Source of the DNA: Mycolicibacterium sp. YH-1
GTDB taxonomy: Bacteria > Actinomycetota > Actinomycetes > Mycobacteriales > Mycobacteriaceae
Direction of reading: 5' to 3'
DNA length: 64,000 nucleotides
Assembly (NCBI RefSeq): GCF_022557175.1
Contig: NZ_CP092915.1
Coordinates: forward strand, 6,324,001-6,388,000
Position numbers and translations under genes: made by a program. Positions 1 to 8,504 of this stretch are shown here, piece by piece; positions within the stretch are counted from its first letter, which is position 1; each line of letters opens with the position of its first letter. The notes under the pieces are model-generated. The model had not been told where the DNA came from, did no database searches, and worked only from the letters and a program-made list of their open reading frames with translations.

Positions 1-604
1 CCTTGGCGCCGAGTTCGGCGAGCGCGAGCGCGGTGAGCGGTGTCTCCTCGGCGGGCTTGACCACCACAGTGCAACCGGCGGCCAGCGCGGCCGCCGCCTT
101 GCGGGTGATCATCGCTGCCGGGAAATTCCACGGCGTGATGATCGCGACGACGCCGACGGGTTCACGTAGCACCAGCAGCCGGCGGTCACCGGTGTTGGCG
201 GGAATGGTGTCACCGTATGCGCGGCGCCCCTCCTCGGCGAACCACTCCAGATACGATGCGGCCTGCCCTATCTCGGCGCGTGCCTCCCGCAGCGGCTTGC
301 CCTGCTCGCGGGTCAACACGGCGGCCAGCTCCTCGGTGTGCGCGATGACCTCGTCGAACCACGCACGCAGCAGGCGGCACCGCTCGCGAGCCGGGCGGGC
401 CCGCCATTCCTGCTGGGCGGTGCGCGCAGCCGCGATCGCAGCCGTCACGTCGACCTCGGACATCGCAGGCACGTGCGCGATCGTCGCGCCGGTGGCCGGG
501 TTCGTCACGGGTGTGGTGGCGCCATCGGCGGCGTCGACCCACTGGCCGCCGACGTAAGCCTGCCACCAGTCCTGCTCCAGAAGACGCAGTGAATCTGTCT
601 GCAC
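1..604 (-). CDS. Aldehyde dehydrogenase (succinate-semialdehyde-type), 3' end outside window
   Basis: The first 201 residues of an NAD(P)-dependent aldehyde dehydrogenase are present. The N-terminus has the family layout: a short VGGQWVDA strand, [14 protein letters not shown], then the cofactor-binding TPWNFPAAM segment and the [13 protein letters not shown] stretch. This resembles the GabD-like (succinate-semialdehyde) branch. The catalytic Cys and Glu lie beyond the window edge, so activity cannot be judged. I chose the GTG at 602-604 because an AAAGGGG ribosome binding site sits just upstream and homology starts there. It lies downstream of the PucR gene in the same direction, consistent with oxidation of an aldehyde made by the preceding dioxygenase/dehydrogenase genes. 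The exact substrate is unknown. Confidence 0.9.
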   Translation of the reverse strand, partial: MQTDSLRLLEQDWWQAYVGGQWVDAADGATTPVTNPATGATIAHVPAMSEVDVTAAIAAARTAQQEWRARPARERCRLLRAWFDEVIAHTEELAAVLTREQGKPLREARAEIGQAASYLEWFAEEGRRAYGDTIPANTGDRRLLVLREPVGVVAIITPWNFPAAMITRKAAAALAAGCTVVVKPAEETPLTALALAELGAK

Positions 605-636
605 CGAAACCCCTTTCGGTCTGGGGCGGAACACCG

Positions 637-659
637 CCTAGTGCCCCTACGATGCTAGG
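637..659. repeat. Short inverted repeat upstream of the aldehyde dehydrogenase
   Basis: CCTAG and CTAGG arms are separated by 13 bp, within the 119-bp gap between the PucR stop and the aldehyde dehydrogenase start. Its place upstream of the gene makes it a possible regulator site. The arms are only 5 bp, so chance is a real alternative. Confidence 0.3.
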
Positions 660-723
660 AGCGGACGCGGTCCGTCCCGATGGGCAGACGTACGAGGATC
701 GAGCAGACTCCTGTCCCCGTGCA

Positions 724-2298
724 CTAACGGGCGGCAGCGCCCCTGCGATCGTGCTCGATGTCCAGCGCCAGAATTGCCAGGTAGAGGTTGACCAGGTCGG
801 GGAATGAGGCGAGGTCCCGGTCGGTCAGTTTCTCGATCAGCTGCATGCGATAGCGAAAGGTATTGCGGTGGACGTACATGGCCTCGGAGGCCGGTGACAC
901 CTGGCAGTCGTGCTCGACGAACGCCCGCAGTGTCTCGACCAGACAGGAGTCGTGCTCCCGGTCGTACTCAAGTAGCGGGCGCAGCATCTCCTCGCCGAGT
1001 GACCCCAACGGCACCTTGAGGTTGGCAAGCAGCAGCCGCGACATGCTGACCGGCGCGGGTTGGTTGACACCCGGACCGTGGCTCATCGCCTCTTGCGCCT
1101 CGTACCACGACATACGCAGCCCGGTGACGCCCGGATGTACGCCGCCGACACCGATGGTGAGCTGACCAAGCCCGCCGAGGTGCTCTCGCATCCCGCAGGC
1201 CAGGCGGTCGACGTCGACCGTTGCCGGGACCACGACGGCGATCACGTCCCCCACCAGGGCGACGATGTACTGCCCGACGCTGCCCGGCAAGAACCTGTCG
1301 CTGTTCCAGGGCACGTCGTGCAACCGCTCCGGCGGGCATGCCACGCGGGCGAGCACCATCCGGTTGCCGACGTCGGTGTTCACCCCCCAGCGGGCCAGCC
1401 GGTGGCGTCCCTCGGTATCGGTGACATCGCCGTGCACCAGGTCTTCGATGACCTCGCCGACGAGTTCGCGCCGACCGTTGCGCTCGGCTTGCAAGCGGTT
1501 GAACTCCAAGGCGACCAAGCCGAGCGCGAACCGCACCACGTCGCTGGCCTCGGCACCGCCCCGGGTGCAGACGAACGCAACGTTGTGACCTGTCACGTTC
1601 ACCGGATAGCAGGTCACCCCGGCGATGACCGACCCGAATCGAAGGCGGCTGCGCGCCGCCCGAATCTCTGCTACCGGCCAACTCCCATCGCTGGGTGGCG
1701 CGGCCGCCAGTACGTTGCCGTGGAAGTCGATCAGCGCCACCGGTGTGTCCAGCATGGTGCGTAATCGAGCGATCAACCCGTCCAGACCCTGCCGCGACAG
1801 CAGAGCGTCGGTCAACGCCTCGTGCACCTCGAGGGTGCGGCGAGCCACCGCGTACCGGTCAGCGACCTGTCGGTCGACGACGAACTCGGCCACCGACCGA
1901 AATGTCGTGCGCAGTGGTACCTCGATGAGCGGCAGGTTCAGTCGCCGCGCGGCGGCGAGCATCGCCGCCGGAATCTCTTGATGCGCCAGTACCGGCGCCA
2001 CGCTCGTGCCCACCGCGCTGACGCCGGCCGAGGCGATCCGCTCCATGAACATGGTCATCTCTGGGCTGTCCGGCTCGGGCCAAGAGATGCCCAGCGTCAA
2101 TATCAGCTCGTCGCCGAGCAGATACGGTGCGGGATCCACCATTTCGGTGACGGTGACCCAGCGGATCTCACGGTCCTCCGCCCCTTCGGGAAGGTAGAGC
2201 GGCCGGATGCCGAACTGCTCGGCCTCCAACAGCGTGCGCAGGCTGACCGGACCTATACCTGCGACACCACCGCTCAGTGGGCCCGAACCAATCTGCAT
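724..2298 (-). CDS. PucR-family transcriptional regulator
   Basis: A protein of about 524 residues has the three-part PucR layout. The N-terminal PucR sensor domain (VSLRTLLEAEQFGIRPLYL..., GDELILTLG) covers roughly residues 15-130, a GGDEF-like linker follows, and the C-terminal PucR-type helix-turn-helix (YVHRNTFRYRMQLIEKLTDRDL) occupies the last 70 residues. The family regulates purine, amino-acid and other nitrogen or carbon catabolic operons. I prefer the ATG at 2298; an in-frame TTG four codons upstream is possible. It sits inside the dioxygenase/ABC-transporter operon, 33 bp after the hydroxyacid dehydrogenase, so it is probably the local regulator. Its ligand is unknown. Confidence 0.88.
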   Translation of the reverse strand: MQIGSGPLSGGVAGIGPVSLRTLLEAEQFGIRPLYLPEGAEDREIRWVTVTEMVDPAPYLLGDELILTLGISWPEPDSPEMTMFMERIASAGVSAVGTSVAPVLAHQEIPAAMLAAARRLNLPLIEVPLRTTFRSVAEFVVDRQVADRYAVARRTLEVHEALTDALLSRQGLDGLIARLRTMLDTPVALIDFHGNVLAAAPPSDGSWPVAEIRAARSRLRFGSVIAGVTCYPVNVTGHNVAFVCTRGGAEASDVVRFALGLVALEFNRLQAERNGRRELVGEVIEDLVHGDVTDTEGRHRLARWGVNTDVGNRMVLARVACPPERLHDVPWNSDRFLPGSVGQYIVALVGDVIAVVVPATVDVDRLACGMREHLGGLGQLTIGVGGVHPGVTGLRMSWYEAQEAMSHGPGVNQPAPVSMSRLLLANLKVPLGSLGEEMLRPLLEYDREHDSCLVETLRAFVEHDCQVSPASEAMYVHRNTFRYRMQLIEKLTDRDLASFPDLVNLYLAILALDIEHDRRGAAAR

Positions 2299-2331
2299 AA
2301 TGCCCTGCAAGATAGCCCACTCAGCGCATCG

Positions 2332-3282
2332 TCAGCCAGCGAGATCGTTGACAGGTGTCTGCGGACGCTCACCGCGCGCGCCGGCCACGACGTTGGCGAC
2401 TGCGAGCTCGATCATCGCCCGTCGCGTCTGCACGGTGGCGCTGCCGACATGCGGGGTCAGCACCACGTTGTCCAGTTCGAGAAGAGGGCTGTCCTTACTC
2501 AATGGCTCGTCGACGAACACATCGAGCGCCGCGCCTGCGATCCGCTTGGAGGTCAGCGCGTCCAGCAACGCCGACTGGTCCACGACCGCGCCCCGTGCGG
2601 TGTTGATCAGATACGCCGTACGCTTCATCAGCGCGAAGTCCTCGGCGGTGAAGAAGCCCCTTGTGCGTTCTGTCAACGGCGTGTGCAGGGTGACGAAGTC
2701 GGACTCTCCCAGCAGCTGTTCCCATTCGACGTACTGAGCCAGACCGCTGGCATCGATCTCCGCGTTGCGGTTTCGATTGTGGTAGAGCACCCGAATGCCC
2801 AGCGGTGCCACCAGTTCGGCGACTCGGCGTCCGATCCGGCCCATGCCCACGATGCCCAGCGTCGTACCGTGCACGTCGTTGGTGAGCGGCGCCCACTCGG
2901 GTCCCCAATGGCCGGCCCGGATCCACCGGTCAGCCCAGACGACGTCGCGCGCGATACCCAGGATCAGCGCCAGAGTCAGCTCGGCGACCGCATTGTCCAG
3001 TACCCCAGGAGTATTGGTCACCACAACACCGGCGGCGGTGGCATCGTCGACGTCGATGTTCTCGTAGCCGACGCCGTAGTTGGACACCAATCGCAACGAC
3101 GGCAGCTGGGCCAGCGTCTTGGCGTCGACCACGGTGTCCCCATCCAGCAGCCACGCCGCCGGAGTGCCGTAGTCGGCCAGGCCCGTCGTCGTACCCGGCG
3201 GCACGTCGACCACGTCGAACTCGGCAGCCAGTTGCGTCCTCAGGTCGTCTGGCATGTCGGTGGAGTTGAAGATCGTCGTCAT
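2332..3282 (-). CDS. D-isomer-specific 2-hydroxyacid dehydrogenase
   Basis: NAD(P)-dependent oxidoreductase of about 316 residues that interconverts 2-hydroxy acids and 2-keto acids. Visible motifs are the Rossmann signature GMGRIGRRVAEL, the catalytic-Arg motif NTARGAVVDQ, the acidic residue in DVFVDEPL and the catalytic His in LTPHVGSAT. Closest to the glyoxylate/hydroxypyruvate reductase group, but substrate cannot be fixed from sequence. I chose the ATG at 3282 because AGAAGG lies 8 bp upstream. A GTG at 3318 overlaps the ferredoxin stop as GTGA and is an alternative that adds 12 residues. Together with the neighbouring dioxygenase it suggests a side chain that is a hydroxy or keto acid. 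Confidence 0.9.
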   Translation of the reverse strand: MTTIFNSTDMPDDLRTQLAAEFDVVDVPPGTTTGLADYGTPAAWLLDGDTVVDAKTLAQLPSLRLVSNYGVGYENIDVDDATAAGVVVTNTPGVLDNAVAELTLALILGIARDVVWADRWIRAGHWGPEWAPLTNDVHGTTLGIVGMGRIGRRVAELVAPLGIRVLYHNRNRNAEIDASGLAQYVEWEQLLGESDFVTLHTPLTERTRGFFTAEDFALMKRTAYLINTARGAVVDQSALLDALTSKRIAGAALDVFVDEPLSKDSPLLELDNVVLTPHVGSATVQTRRAMIELAVANVVAGARGERPQTPVNDLAG

Positions 3283-3314
3283 CGTGTCAGTCCTTCTCTT
3301 GTTCTCGAGCTCGG

Positions 3315-3647
3315 TCACAGATTCAGTTGGTGTTCAGGCACTTCGACTTCGATGCCGTCCAGTTCGGCGACGGCGATCACCTGGCAGCTGAGTCGGCTGC
3401 TGTCGGTCGACTCGGGAACCACGCCCAGTAGCGCCTGCTCAGTCGGACCGGGCGGTTCGAGGCCGTCGGCCCATGGACTGCGCACCCGCACGTGACAGGT
3501 ACCGCAGATCGCCCCGCCACCGCATTCGGCGATGATGCCCTCAATGCCCTGTTGGCGGGCCGCCTCCATGAGCGACCACCCGTCGTACACGTCGAGGGTC
3601 ACCCGCTCACCGGACGGCAGGATGAACGTTGCCTTGATATCGCTCAC
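3315..3647 (-). CDS. [2Fe-2S] ferredoxin (adrenodoxin/rhodocoxin type)
   Basis: A 110-residue ferredoxin with the plant/adrenodoxin cluster motif: Cys-X5-Cys-X2-Cys in ECGGGAICGTCHV and the fourth Cys in RLSCQV about 35 residues later. It should pass electrons to the adjacent Rieske oxygenase. Its stop overlaps a possible upstream start of the hydroxyacid dehydrogenase, and its own ATG overlaps the stop of the beta-subunit gene by four bases, so translation is probably coupled. No ferredoxin reductase gene is present in the visible part of the operon; one must be supplied from elsewhere. Confidence 0.93.
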   Translation of the reverse strand: MSDIKATFILPSGERVTLDVYDGWSLMEAARQQGIEGIIAECGGGAICGTCHVRVRSPWADGLEPPGPTEQALLGVVPESTDSSRLSCQVIAVAELDGIEVEVPEHQLNL

Positions 3648-4186
3648 AGGAATACCGTCAGGGCTTTCGCCTGCAGCACGTTCTGGTCGAGGTGAACCAC
3701 CCGCTTGAGGAGCCGGAATCCGTCTGCCCCCTCAACCATCGTATCGGTGCGCTTGCCGACGAACATGGCCGTCTCGGACTCACCGCGGTTCTGGTACACC
3801 AGGATTCGTGACCGGGCGGTCAGGTGGCGGCCATCGTCACCTGCGGTGATGTCAATGAGCCTGGTGTTGGTCACCAGATGCGACACCCGCGACGGTGGTT
3901 CCTCGGCCCAGTGGATGTTGGTCTGGATCTGTTTGACTCGCTGCGTGATGGTCTCCAGGCCCTCGTCCATCCAGCACAGATCACGTTGTTCGACGGTGTA
4001 CTCCGTCTTGGCGGTACGCGGTACGTTGCGCACCAGGGGTACGACGTAGCGCACGTCGGGGTGCAGCAGGCGCAGCCACTGGTCATAGTCCCTGTCGTCG
4101 AGCAGATCGGCCTCGCCGAACAGAAACTGCTGTACCTCGAAGGTCGACTTCGGGTCGGCCAGTGACATGGTGTCTACCGTCGTCAT
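3644..4186 (-). CDS. Ring-hydroxylating dioxygenase, small (beta) subunit
   Basis: A 180-residue protein of the aromatic-ring-hydroxylating dioxygenase beta family (cystatin/SnoaL-like fold). Family features are EVQQFLFGEADLLDDRDYDQWLRLLHPDVRYVVPL at the N-terminus and RILVYQNRGESE...VGKRTD...FRLLKRVVHLDQNVL near the C-terminus. The subunit has a structural role in alpha3beta3 oxygenases. Both ends overlap the neighbouring genes by four bases, indicating tight stoichiometric coupling to the alpha subunit and ferredoxin. Confidence 0.93.
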   Translation of the reverse strand: MTTVDTMSLADPKSTFEVQQFLFGEADLLDDRDYDQWLRLLHPDVRYVVPLVRNVPRTAKTEYTVEQRDLCWMDEGLETITQRVKQIQTNIHWAEEPPSRVSHLVTNTRLIDITAGDDGRHLTARSRILVYQNRGESETAMFVGKRTDTMVEGADGFRLLKRVVHLDQNVLQAKALTVFL

Positions 4187-5547
4187 CGGCGAAGCACCTC
4201 CTCATCAAGGGCGGCGACGGGCGCCAGATCGTCCCAGCTGTCGGCCTTCATGAAGTCGGCCCAACGGTTGTAGAAGATGCGTGCGTTCTCCTCGGTGAAC
4301 TCTCCGTTGTCGACCGCCCCGTTGAGGGTCTCGATCGGTTTGGCGTGACCCAAACCCATCTCATAGTTGAAGTACAGCGTGCGAGACACGGTGCCGCGGC
4401 TGGAGTCCGAGGCGTGGGTCCAGTTCTCCATATCGTCGGACTCGGTCAGCCCGCCCGGACCGGAATAGCGCAGATAGTAGTGCCGCGCCGCATCCTTGAC
4501 CCGTTGTGGGGCGTCCCGATCGACGAGGAAGATGCGCCACATCTCCATCTCCGTGGCCGACACCGGATGAAACACCGCGATCGTCCGTGGCTGCCTGCCG
4601 TGGAAGGACATGTTCGGGAAGATGGTGCCGACGGTCATGCTGACCCGCCGCCCGTCACCGAACTTCGCGACCCGCCGGTCATGGCATCGGCGGTAGTACT
4701 CGGCGCTCTCGGGGTCGTTCTCCCAGCCGCCGGGATACTCGGGTTCCTGGTAGTACGGCGGCTCGCCGATCACACCGTGCCCGAGCCCCGGGAAGCCAAG
4801 TGTGGTGACATTCTCCGGTTCGTCGTCTCGCCGGCCCCGCCCACCGCTGGGTCCGATGCCGACCAGGTCCACCGACCGGTGGCTGACATCGTGGTAGTTG
4901 TCGCCAATGAAGTTCTCCGGTGCAAACTTCCAGTTGCACGGCACGCGCCACTTCAGCACGCCGCCGATCATCTCGTTGTTGCCCTCGGAGCCGTCCCGCC
5001 CATCCAGCGCGTAGTCGAGGTAGAGCCGCATGTCACCGAGGTAGTCCATGAGGTCGGGCGCCTCGGGGTCCCATGATGCCCATACCGTGCCCTTGTACAC
5101 GGCCACTCGCGGTACCGGCACCAAACCCCAGGCCTTCTTGTCCAGTTCGCCGTGGTAGTACGTGGCGAAGCCGGGCACGCCCACCAGCTCGCCCGGACGT
5201 TCCACCAGGCGGCCATCGATGGAGTAGCTCCAACCGTGGTAGGGGCAGGTGAAGTTGCGGGTGTTGCCCATGTCGTACCGGCACAGTCGCATTCCGCGAT
5301 GCGTGCAGGTGTTGAGCAACACGTGAACGTCCTCGTTCATGTCCCTGGTGACGATCACGGAATCGGTTCCCATGCGCGACACCACGTAATCGCCCTTGTC
5401 GCGAATCTGATCCTCGTGTGCGACGAACAGCCACGCCCGCGTGAAGATGTGCGTCAGTTCGCGTTTGAAGACGTCATCGTCAACGAAGACCTCGCGGCTG
5501 ACGAGACCTCGATCGCGGACGATCAACTCGTCGATGCGTTCCTTCAT
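4183..5547 (-). CDS. Ring-hydroxylating dioxygenase, large (alpha) subunit
   Basis: A Rieske non-heme-iron oxygenase alpha subunit of about 454 residues. The Rieske [2Fe-2S] site is C81-x-H83 and C101-x2-H104. The mononuclear iron region is ENFIGDNYHDVSH, with bridging Asp216 and His219/His223; the third ligand is probably an Asp in SDDMENW. It dihydroxylates or hydroxylates an aromatic-type substrate using electrons from the ferredoxin. I chose the ATG at 5547 (MKERID) because GGAGG lies 7 bp upstream; the open frame extends much further but without family similarity. The nearest families act on benzoate-, phthalate- or phenylpropionate-like acids, but the substrate here is not known. Confidence 0.93.
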   Translation of the reverse strand: MKERIDELIVRDRGLVSREVFVDDDVFKRELTHIFTRAWLFVAHEDQIRDKGDYVVSRMGTDSVIVTRDMNEDVHVLLNTCTHRGMRLCRYDMGNTRNFTCPYHGWSYSIDGRLVERPGELVGVPGFATYYHGELDKKAWGLVPVPRVAVYKGTVWASWDPEAPDLMDYLGDMRLYLDYALDGRDGSEGNNEMIGGVLKWRVPCNWKFAPENFIGDNYHDVSHRSVDLVGIGPSGGRGRRDDEPENVTTLGFPGLGHGVIGEPPYYQEPEYPGGWENDPESAEYYRRCHDRRVAKFGDGRRVSMTVGTIFPNMSFHGRQPRTIAVFHPVSATEMEMWRIFLVDRDAPQRVKDAARHYYLRYSGPGGLTESDDMENWTHASDSSRGTVSRTLYFNYEMGLGHAKPIETLNGAVDNGEFTEENARIFYNRWADFMKADSWDDLAPVAALDEEVLRR

Positions 5548-5650
5548 CGGTTGGCCTCCAGTCGACATCGGGATGATTGTTTCGAGATTAGGTCCGCGCC
5601 CGGCTCCGCGATATGTGCGCACGCATGGCCTAGTCGGGTGAGATCGTGCA

Positions 5651-6607
5651 TCAGCACAGGGCCGACGTCTCGGCGAGATGACAAGCCGCGCTGCGCCCCT
5701 CGCCGAGTTCCAGAAGCTGTGGCGCGGCAGAGGTACACACGTCGATCGCCATCGCACATCTCGGGTGAAATGTGCACCCCGACGGTGCGTGCGCCGGGTC
5801 GGGCACGTCGCCAGGGAGAACCCGGGGCCTTCTGCTCTGCCCGTCGGGCACTGGTACGGCATCGATCAGCGCGCGCGCGTACGGGTGTCGCGGCGCACGC
5901 CAGACGTCGGCGGTGGGCCCCGTCTCGGCAACCTGCCCCAGGTACATCACCGCCACCCGGTCCGCGATCGCACGCACTACCGCGAGATCATGGGAGATGA
6001 ACACCAGCGAAATACCGTCGTGCGAACAGATATCGACGATCAGCTGGGCCGCGTAGGCCTGCGCGGAGGCATCGAGTGCCGAGATGGGCTCGTCGGCGAC
6101 GATCACCTCGGGCTCTGACGCCAGGGCCCTCGCCAGCGCGATTCGTTGCCGCTGCCCGCCCGAGAACTCGTGTGAGAACTTGCGGGCGGCGGTGGCCGGC
6201 AGCCCCACCCGATCCAACAGATCACCCACTCGCGGCCCAGTGCCACCGCGCCGCGTGCGGGAACGGATCGACTCGGCCAGTTGGTCTCCCACGGTCCGAC
6301 GCGGGTTCAGCGACGCCGCGGAGTCCTGGAAGATCATCTGCACCTGACAGAGCTCCACGGGCCTGGCGCGTCGGCCCAGCGGCACGACGTCATGCCCACG
6401 ATAGGTGATGGTGCCCGACGTCAATGGAGCCAAGCCCACCAGCGCGCGCGCCAATGTCGATTTGCCACAGCCACTCTCACCGACGACGCCGAGGATCTCA
6501 CCGGGAGCCAACTCCAGCGAGACACCGTTGACAGCGCGCACCACAGTGTTGTCTGCGCGCCGGTAGTGCACCACCGCGTCTTGTACCGAAAGCACCGACT
6601 CGGTCAC
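5651..6607 (-). CDS. Dipeptide/oligopeptide-type ABC transporter ATPase (DppF/OppF-like)
   Basis: A 318-residue ABC ATPase with Walker A GESGCGKST, signature SGGQRQR, Walker B VIVADEPISALD and the C-terminal oligopeptide-transporter extension containing a Cys-rich segment (ARAPSGCTFHPRCAMAIDVC). I chose the GTG at 6607 because it overlaps the stop of the upstream ATPase as GTGA. It pairs with that ATPase to drive the permeases of the same operon. Note the substitution of the usual DEPTSALD by DEPISALD, which is common in this family. Confidence 0.93.
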   Translation of the reverse strand: MTESVLSVQDAVVHYRRADNTVVRAVNGVSLELAPGEILGVVGESGCGKSTLARALVGLAPLTSGTITYRGHDVVPLGRRARPVELCQVQMIFQDSAASLNPRRTVGDQLAESIRSRTRRGGTGPRVGDLLDRVGLPATAARKFSHEFSGGQRQRIALARALASEPEVIVADEPISALDASAQAYAAQLIVDICSHDGISLVFISHDLAVVRAIADRVAVMYLGQVAETGPTADVWRAPRHPYARALIDAVPVPDGQSRRPRVLPGDVPDPAHAPSGCTFHPRCAMAIDVCTSAAPQLLELGEGRSAACHLAETSALC

Positions 6608-7596
6608 GAGACCACCCGCTCGGCCGAGTAGCCGGAGGCCGCGACGAAGCACGCGACGTCGTGACCGGCGGCCACCTCGTCCAGACCGGGAACCCCCGTC
6701 TGGCACTCGTCGACCGCGTGCTCGCAACGCGGGGCGAAGGCACAGCCTGTTGGCCACTCCCCGATACCGGGTGGGGAACCGCGCATCGGCCGCAGCGCGA
6801 GCCCGCCGTCGGCACCCGCCACGTGCGGCAGCGCCGCGAGCAGTGCGGACGTGTATGGGTGCGTGGGACGCCGGAACACGTCGGAGGCCGGCGCATGCTC
6901 GATGACGCGCCCGGCGTAGAACACCGCGAGATCGTCGGCGATGCTGGACAGCACGCCGAGGTCATGCGTGATGACCAGGATGCCGACCCCGGTCTCCCGG
7001 CGCAGCGTGTCCAACAGCGCAAGGATGCCGGCCTGCACGGTGACGTCCAACGCCGTCGTCGGCTCATCGGCGATCAGGACCTTGGGCTCACACGCCAAAG
7101 CAATGGCGATGGCGACTCGCTGCCGCATGCCACCACTGAGCTGGTGCGGGTACGCCTTGAGTGTTCGCTCGGGGCTGGGCAGCCGAACCTGTTCGAGCAG
7201 TTCGACCGCCCTTGCCCTGGCGACCGCGCGAGACACCTTGCGGTGCTTGATCAGATGGTCGGTGAGTTGGCGGCCGATCTGCAGCATGGGGTGCAGGCTG
7301 CTCATCGGATCTTGGAACACCATCGCGACGTCGCGGCCCCGCACCTCCCGCATCTGCCGCGGGCTCAGTTCCAGCAGGTTGCGGCCCTCCATCGTGATGG
7401 CCCCCTGGCGCCGCGCCCCCGGCGGCAGCAGTTGCAGCACCGAGAGCCCTGTCATCGTCTTACCGCTGCCGCTCTCGCCGGCCACCCCGAGAATCTGTCC
7501 CGCTTCCAGCGCCAGGTTCACGTCGACGAGGACGGGCAGGTACCTGCCCGCGACCGGCAGGCTGACGTTCAGATGGTCGATGCGAAGGAGTGTCAC
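6604..7596 (-). CDS. Dipeptide/oligopeptide-type ABC transporter ATPase (DppD/OppD-like)
   Basis: A 330-residue ABC ATPase with Walker A GESGSGKTMTGL, signature LSGGMRQR, Walker B VLIADEPTTALDVT and the DppD-type C-terminal tail with clustered cysteines (GCAFAPRCEHAVDEC). I chose the GTG at 7596, which overlaps the permease stop as GTGA and has AGGAGGG immediately upstream. The long N-terminal open extension is the permease gene read in another frame. Confidence 0.93.
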   Translation of the reverse strand: MTLLRIDHLNVSLPVAGRYLPVLVDVNLALEAGQILGVAGESGSGKTMTGLSVLQLLPPGARRQGAITMEGRNLLELSPRQMREVRGRDVAMVFQDPMSSLHPMLQIGRQLTDHLIKHRKVSRAVARARAVELLEQVRLPSPERTLKAYPHQLSGGMRQRVAIAIALACEPKVLIADEPTTALDVTVQAGILALLDTLRRETGVGILVITHDLGVLSSIADDLAVFYAGRVIEHAPASDVFRRPTHPYTSALLAALPHVAGADGGLALRPMRGSPPGIGEWPTGCAFAPRCEHAVDECQTGVPGLDEVAAGHDVACFVAASGYSAERVVS

Positions 7597-8504
7597 GATG
7601 CCCTCCTGGCTTCGGCGAGTCGCTTGGTGCGGGGGTCGAGGATGTCGCGCAGGCTGTCGCCGATCAGGTTGAACGCCAACGCAACCGTGAGGATTGCCAG
7701 ACCCGGGAACACGGCGATCCACCAGGAGGACAAGTGATTCGCGCCTGCGGCGATCATCGATCCCCATTCCGCAAGTGGCGGCTGCGCACCCAAACCGAGG
7801 AACGACAGTCCCGCCAGCAGCAGGATCGCACCGCCCACCTCCTGGGTGGCGAGCACCAGGACCGGGCCGGCCACGCTGGGCATCACGTCGATGCGGATCG
7901 ACCGCAGCGACGACGTGCCGGCCAGCCGGCTGGCCAATACGAAGTCCGATTCCCGCAGGCCGACCACCAGGCCACGGACCGTGCGTGCATAGATCGGCCA
8001 CGACACGATGACCCCGGCGATCACGGAGTTGCGCAGGTTGGCGCCGAGCGAGGCCGCGATTGCCATCGCCAGGATGATGACAGGGAAGGCGAACACCAGG
8101 TCCACCAGCCGCATCAAGACCTCGTCGACCCAGCCGCCGAAGAAACCGGCAGCGAGACCCACCACGGTGCCGATCGCGGCCGAGCACGCCACCAGCATGA
8201 TGCCGTACACCACCGAGATTCGACTTCCGTAGAGCACTCGGCTGAACACGTCACGGCCGAGTTCATCAGTGCCGAACCAGTTTTGAGCAGAGGGGCCGGT
8301 CAGCGGGTCGAACGTCTGGGCCAACGGATCAAAGGGGGCGATGTACGGCGCCAGGAGGATCGCCACCGCCCACACCGTCAATGCGCCCACACCGATGAGC
8401 AGGCCGGTGCTGCGGTACTTCCCCAGCGTGAACCGGCGGGTGGTCCGCGGACCGGCCACGGCGTCGGGCGCAGCGTCGGGTGTCGCGGGAATGGTCATGG
8501 TCAT
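7593..8504 (-). CDS. ABC transporter permease (DppC-like)
   Basis: A 303-residue inner-membrane permease. The N-terminal OppC-type helix (LLIGVGALTVWAVAILLAPYIAPFDPLAQ) is followed by FGTDELGRDVFSRVLYGSR, the classic DppC/OppC segment, and five further helices with the EAA loop (ASRLAGTSSLRSIRIDVMPS). It overlaps both neighbours by four bases. It forms the translocation pore with the DppB-like permease. Confidence 0.94.
   Translation of the reverse strand: MTMTIPATPDAAPDAVAGPRTTRRFTLGKYRSTGLLIGVGALTVWAVAILLAPYIAPFDPLAQTFDPLTGPSAQNWFGTDELGRDVFSRVLYGSRISVVYGIMLVACSAAIGTVVGLAAGFFGGWVDEVLMRLVDLVFAFPVIILAMAIAASLGANLRNSVIAGVIVSWPIYARTVRGLVVGLRESDFVLASRLAGTSSLRSIRIDVMPSVAGPVLVLATQEVGGAILLLAGLSFLGLGAQPPLAEWGSMIAAGANHLSSWWIAVFPGLAILTVALAFNLIGDSLRDILDPRTKRLAEARRAS

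Noticed and set aside
1822..3495. A 557-codon plus-strand open frame opposite PucR, dehydrogenase and ferredoxin genes
   Set aside because: Antisense shadow of high-GC coding; composition is His/Gln/Arg/Asp-rich with no domain, while the minus strand has clear motifs.
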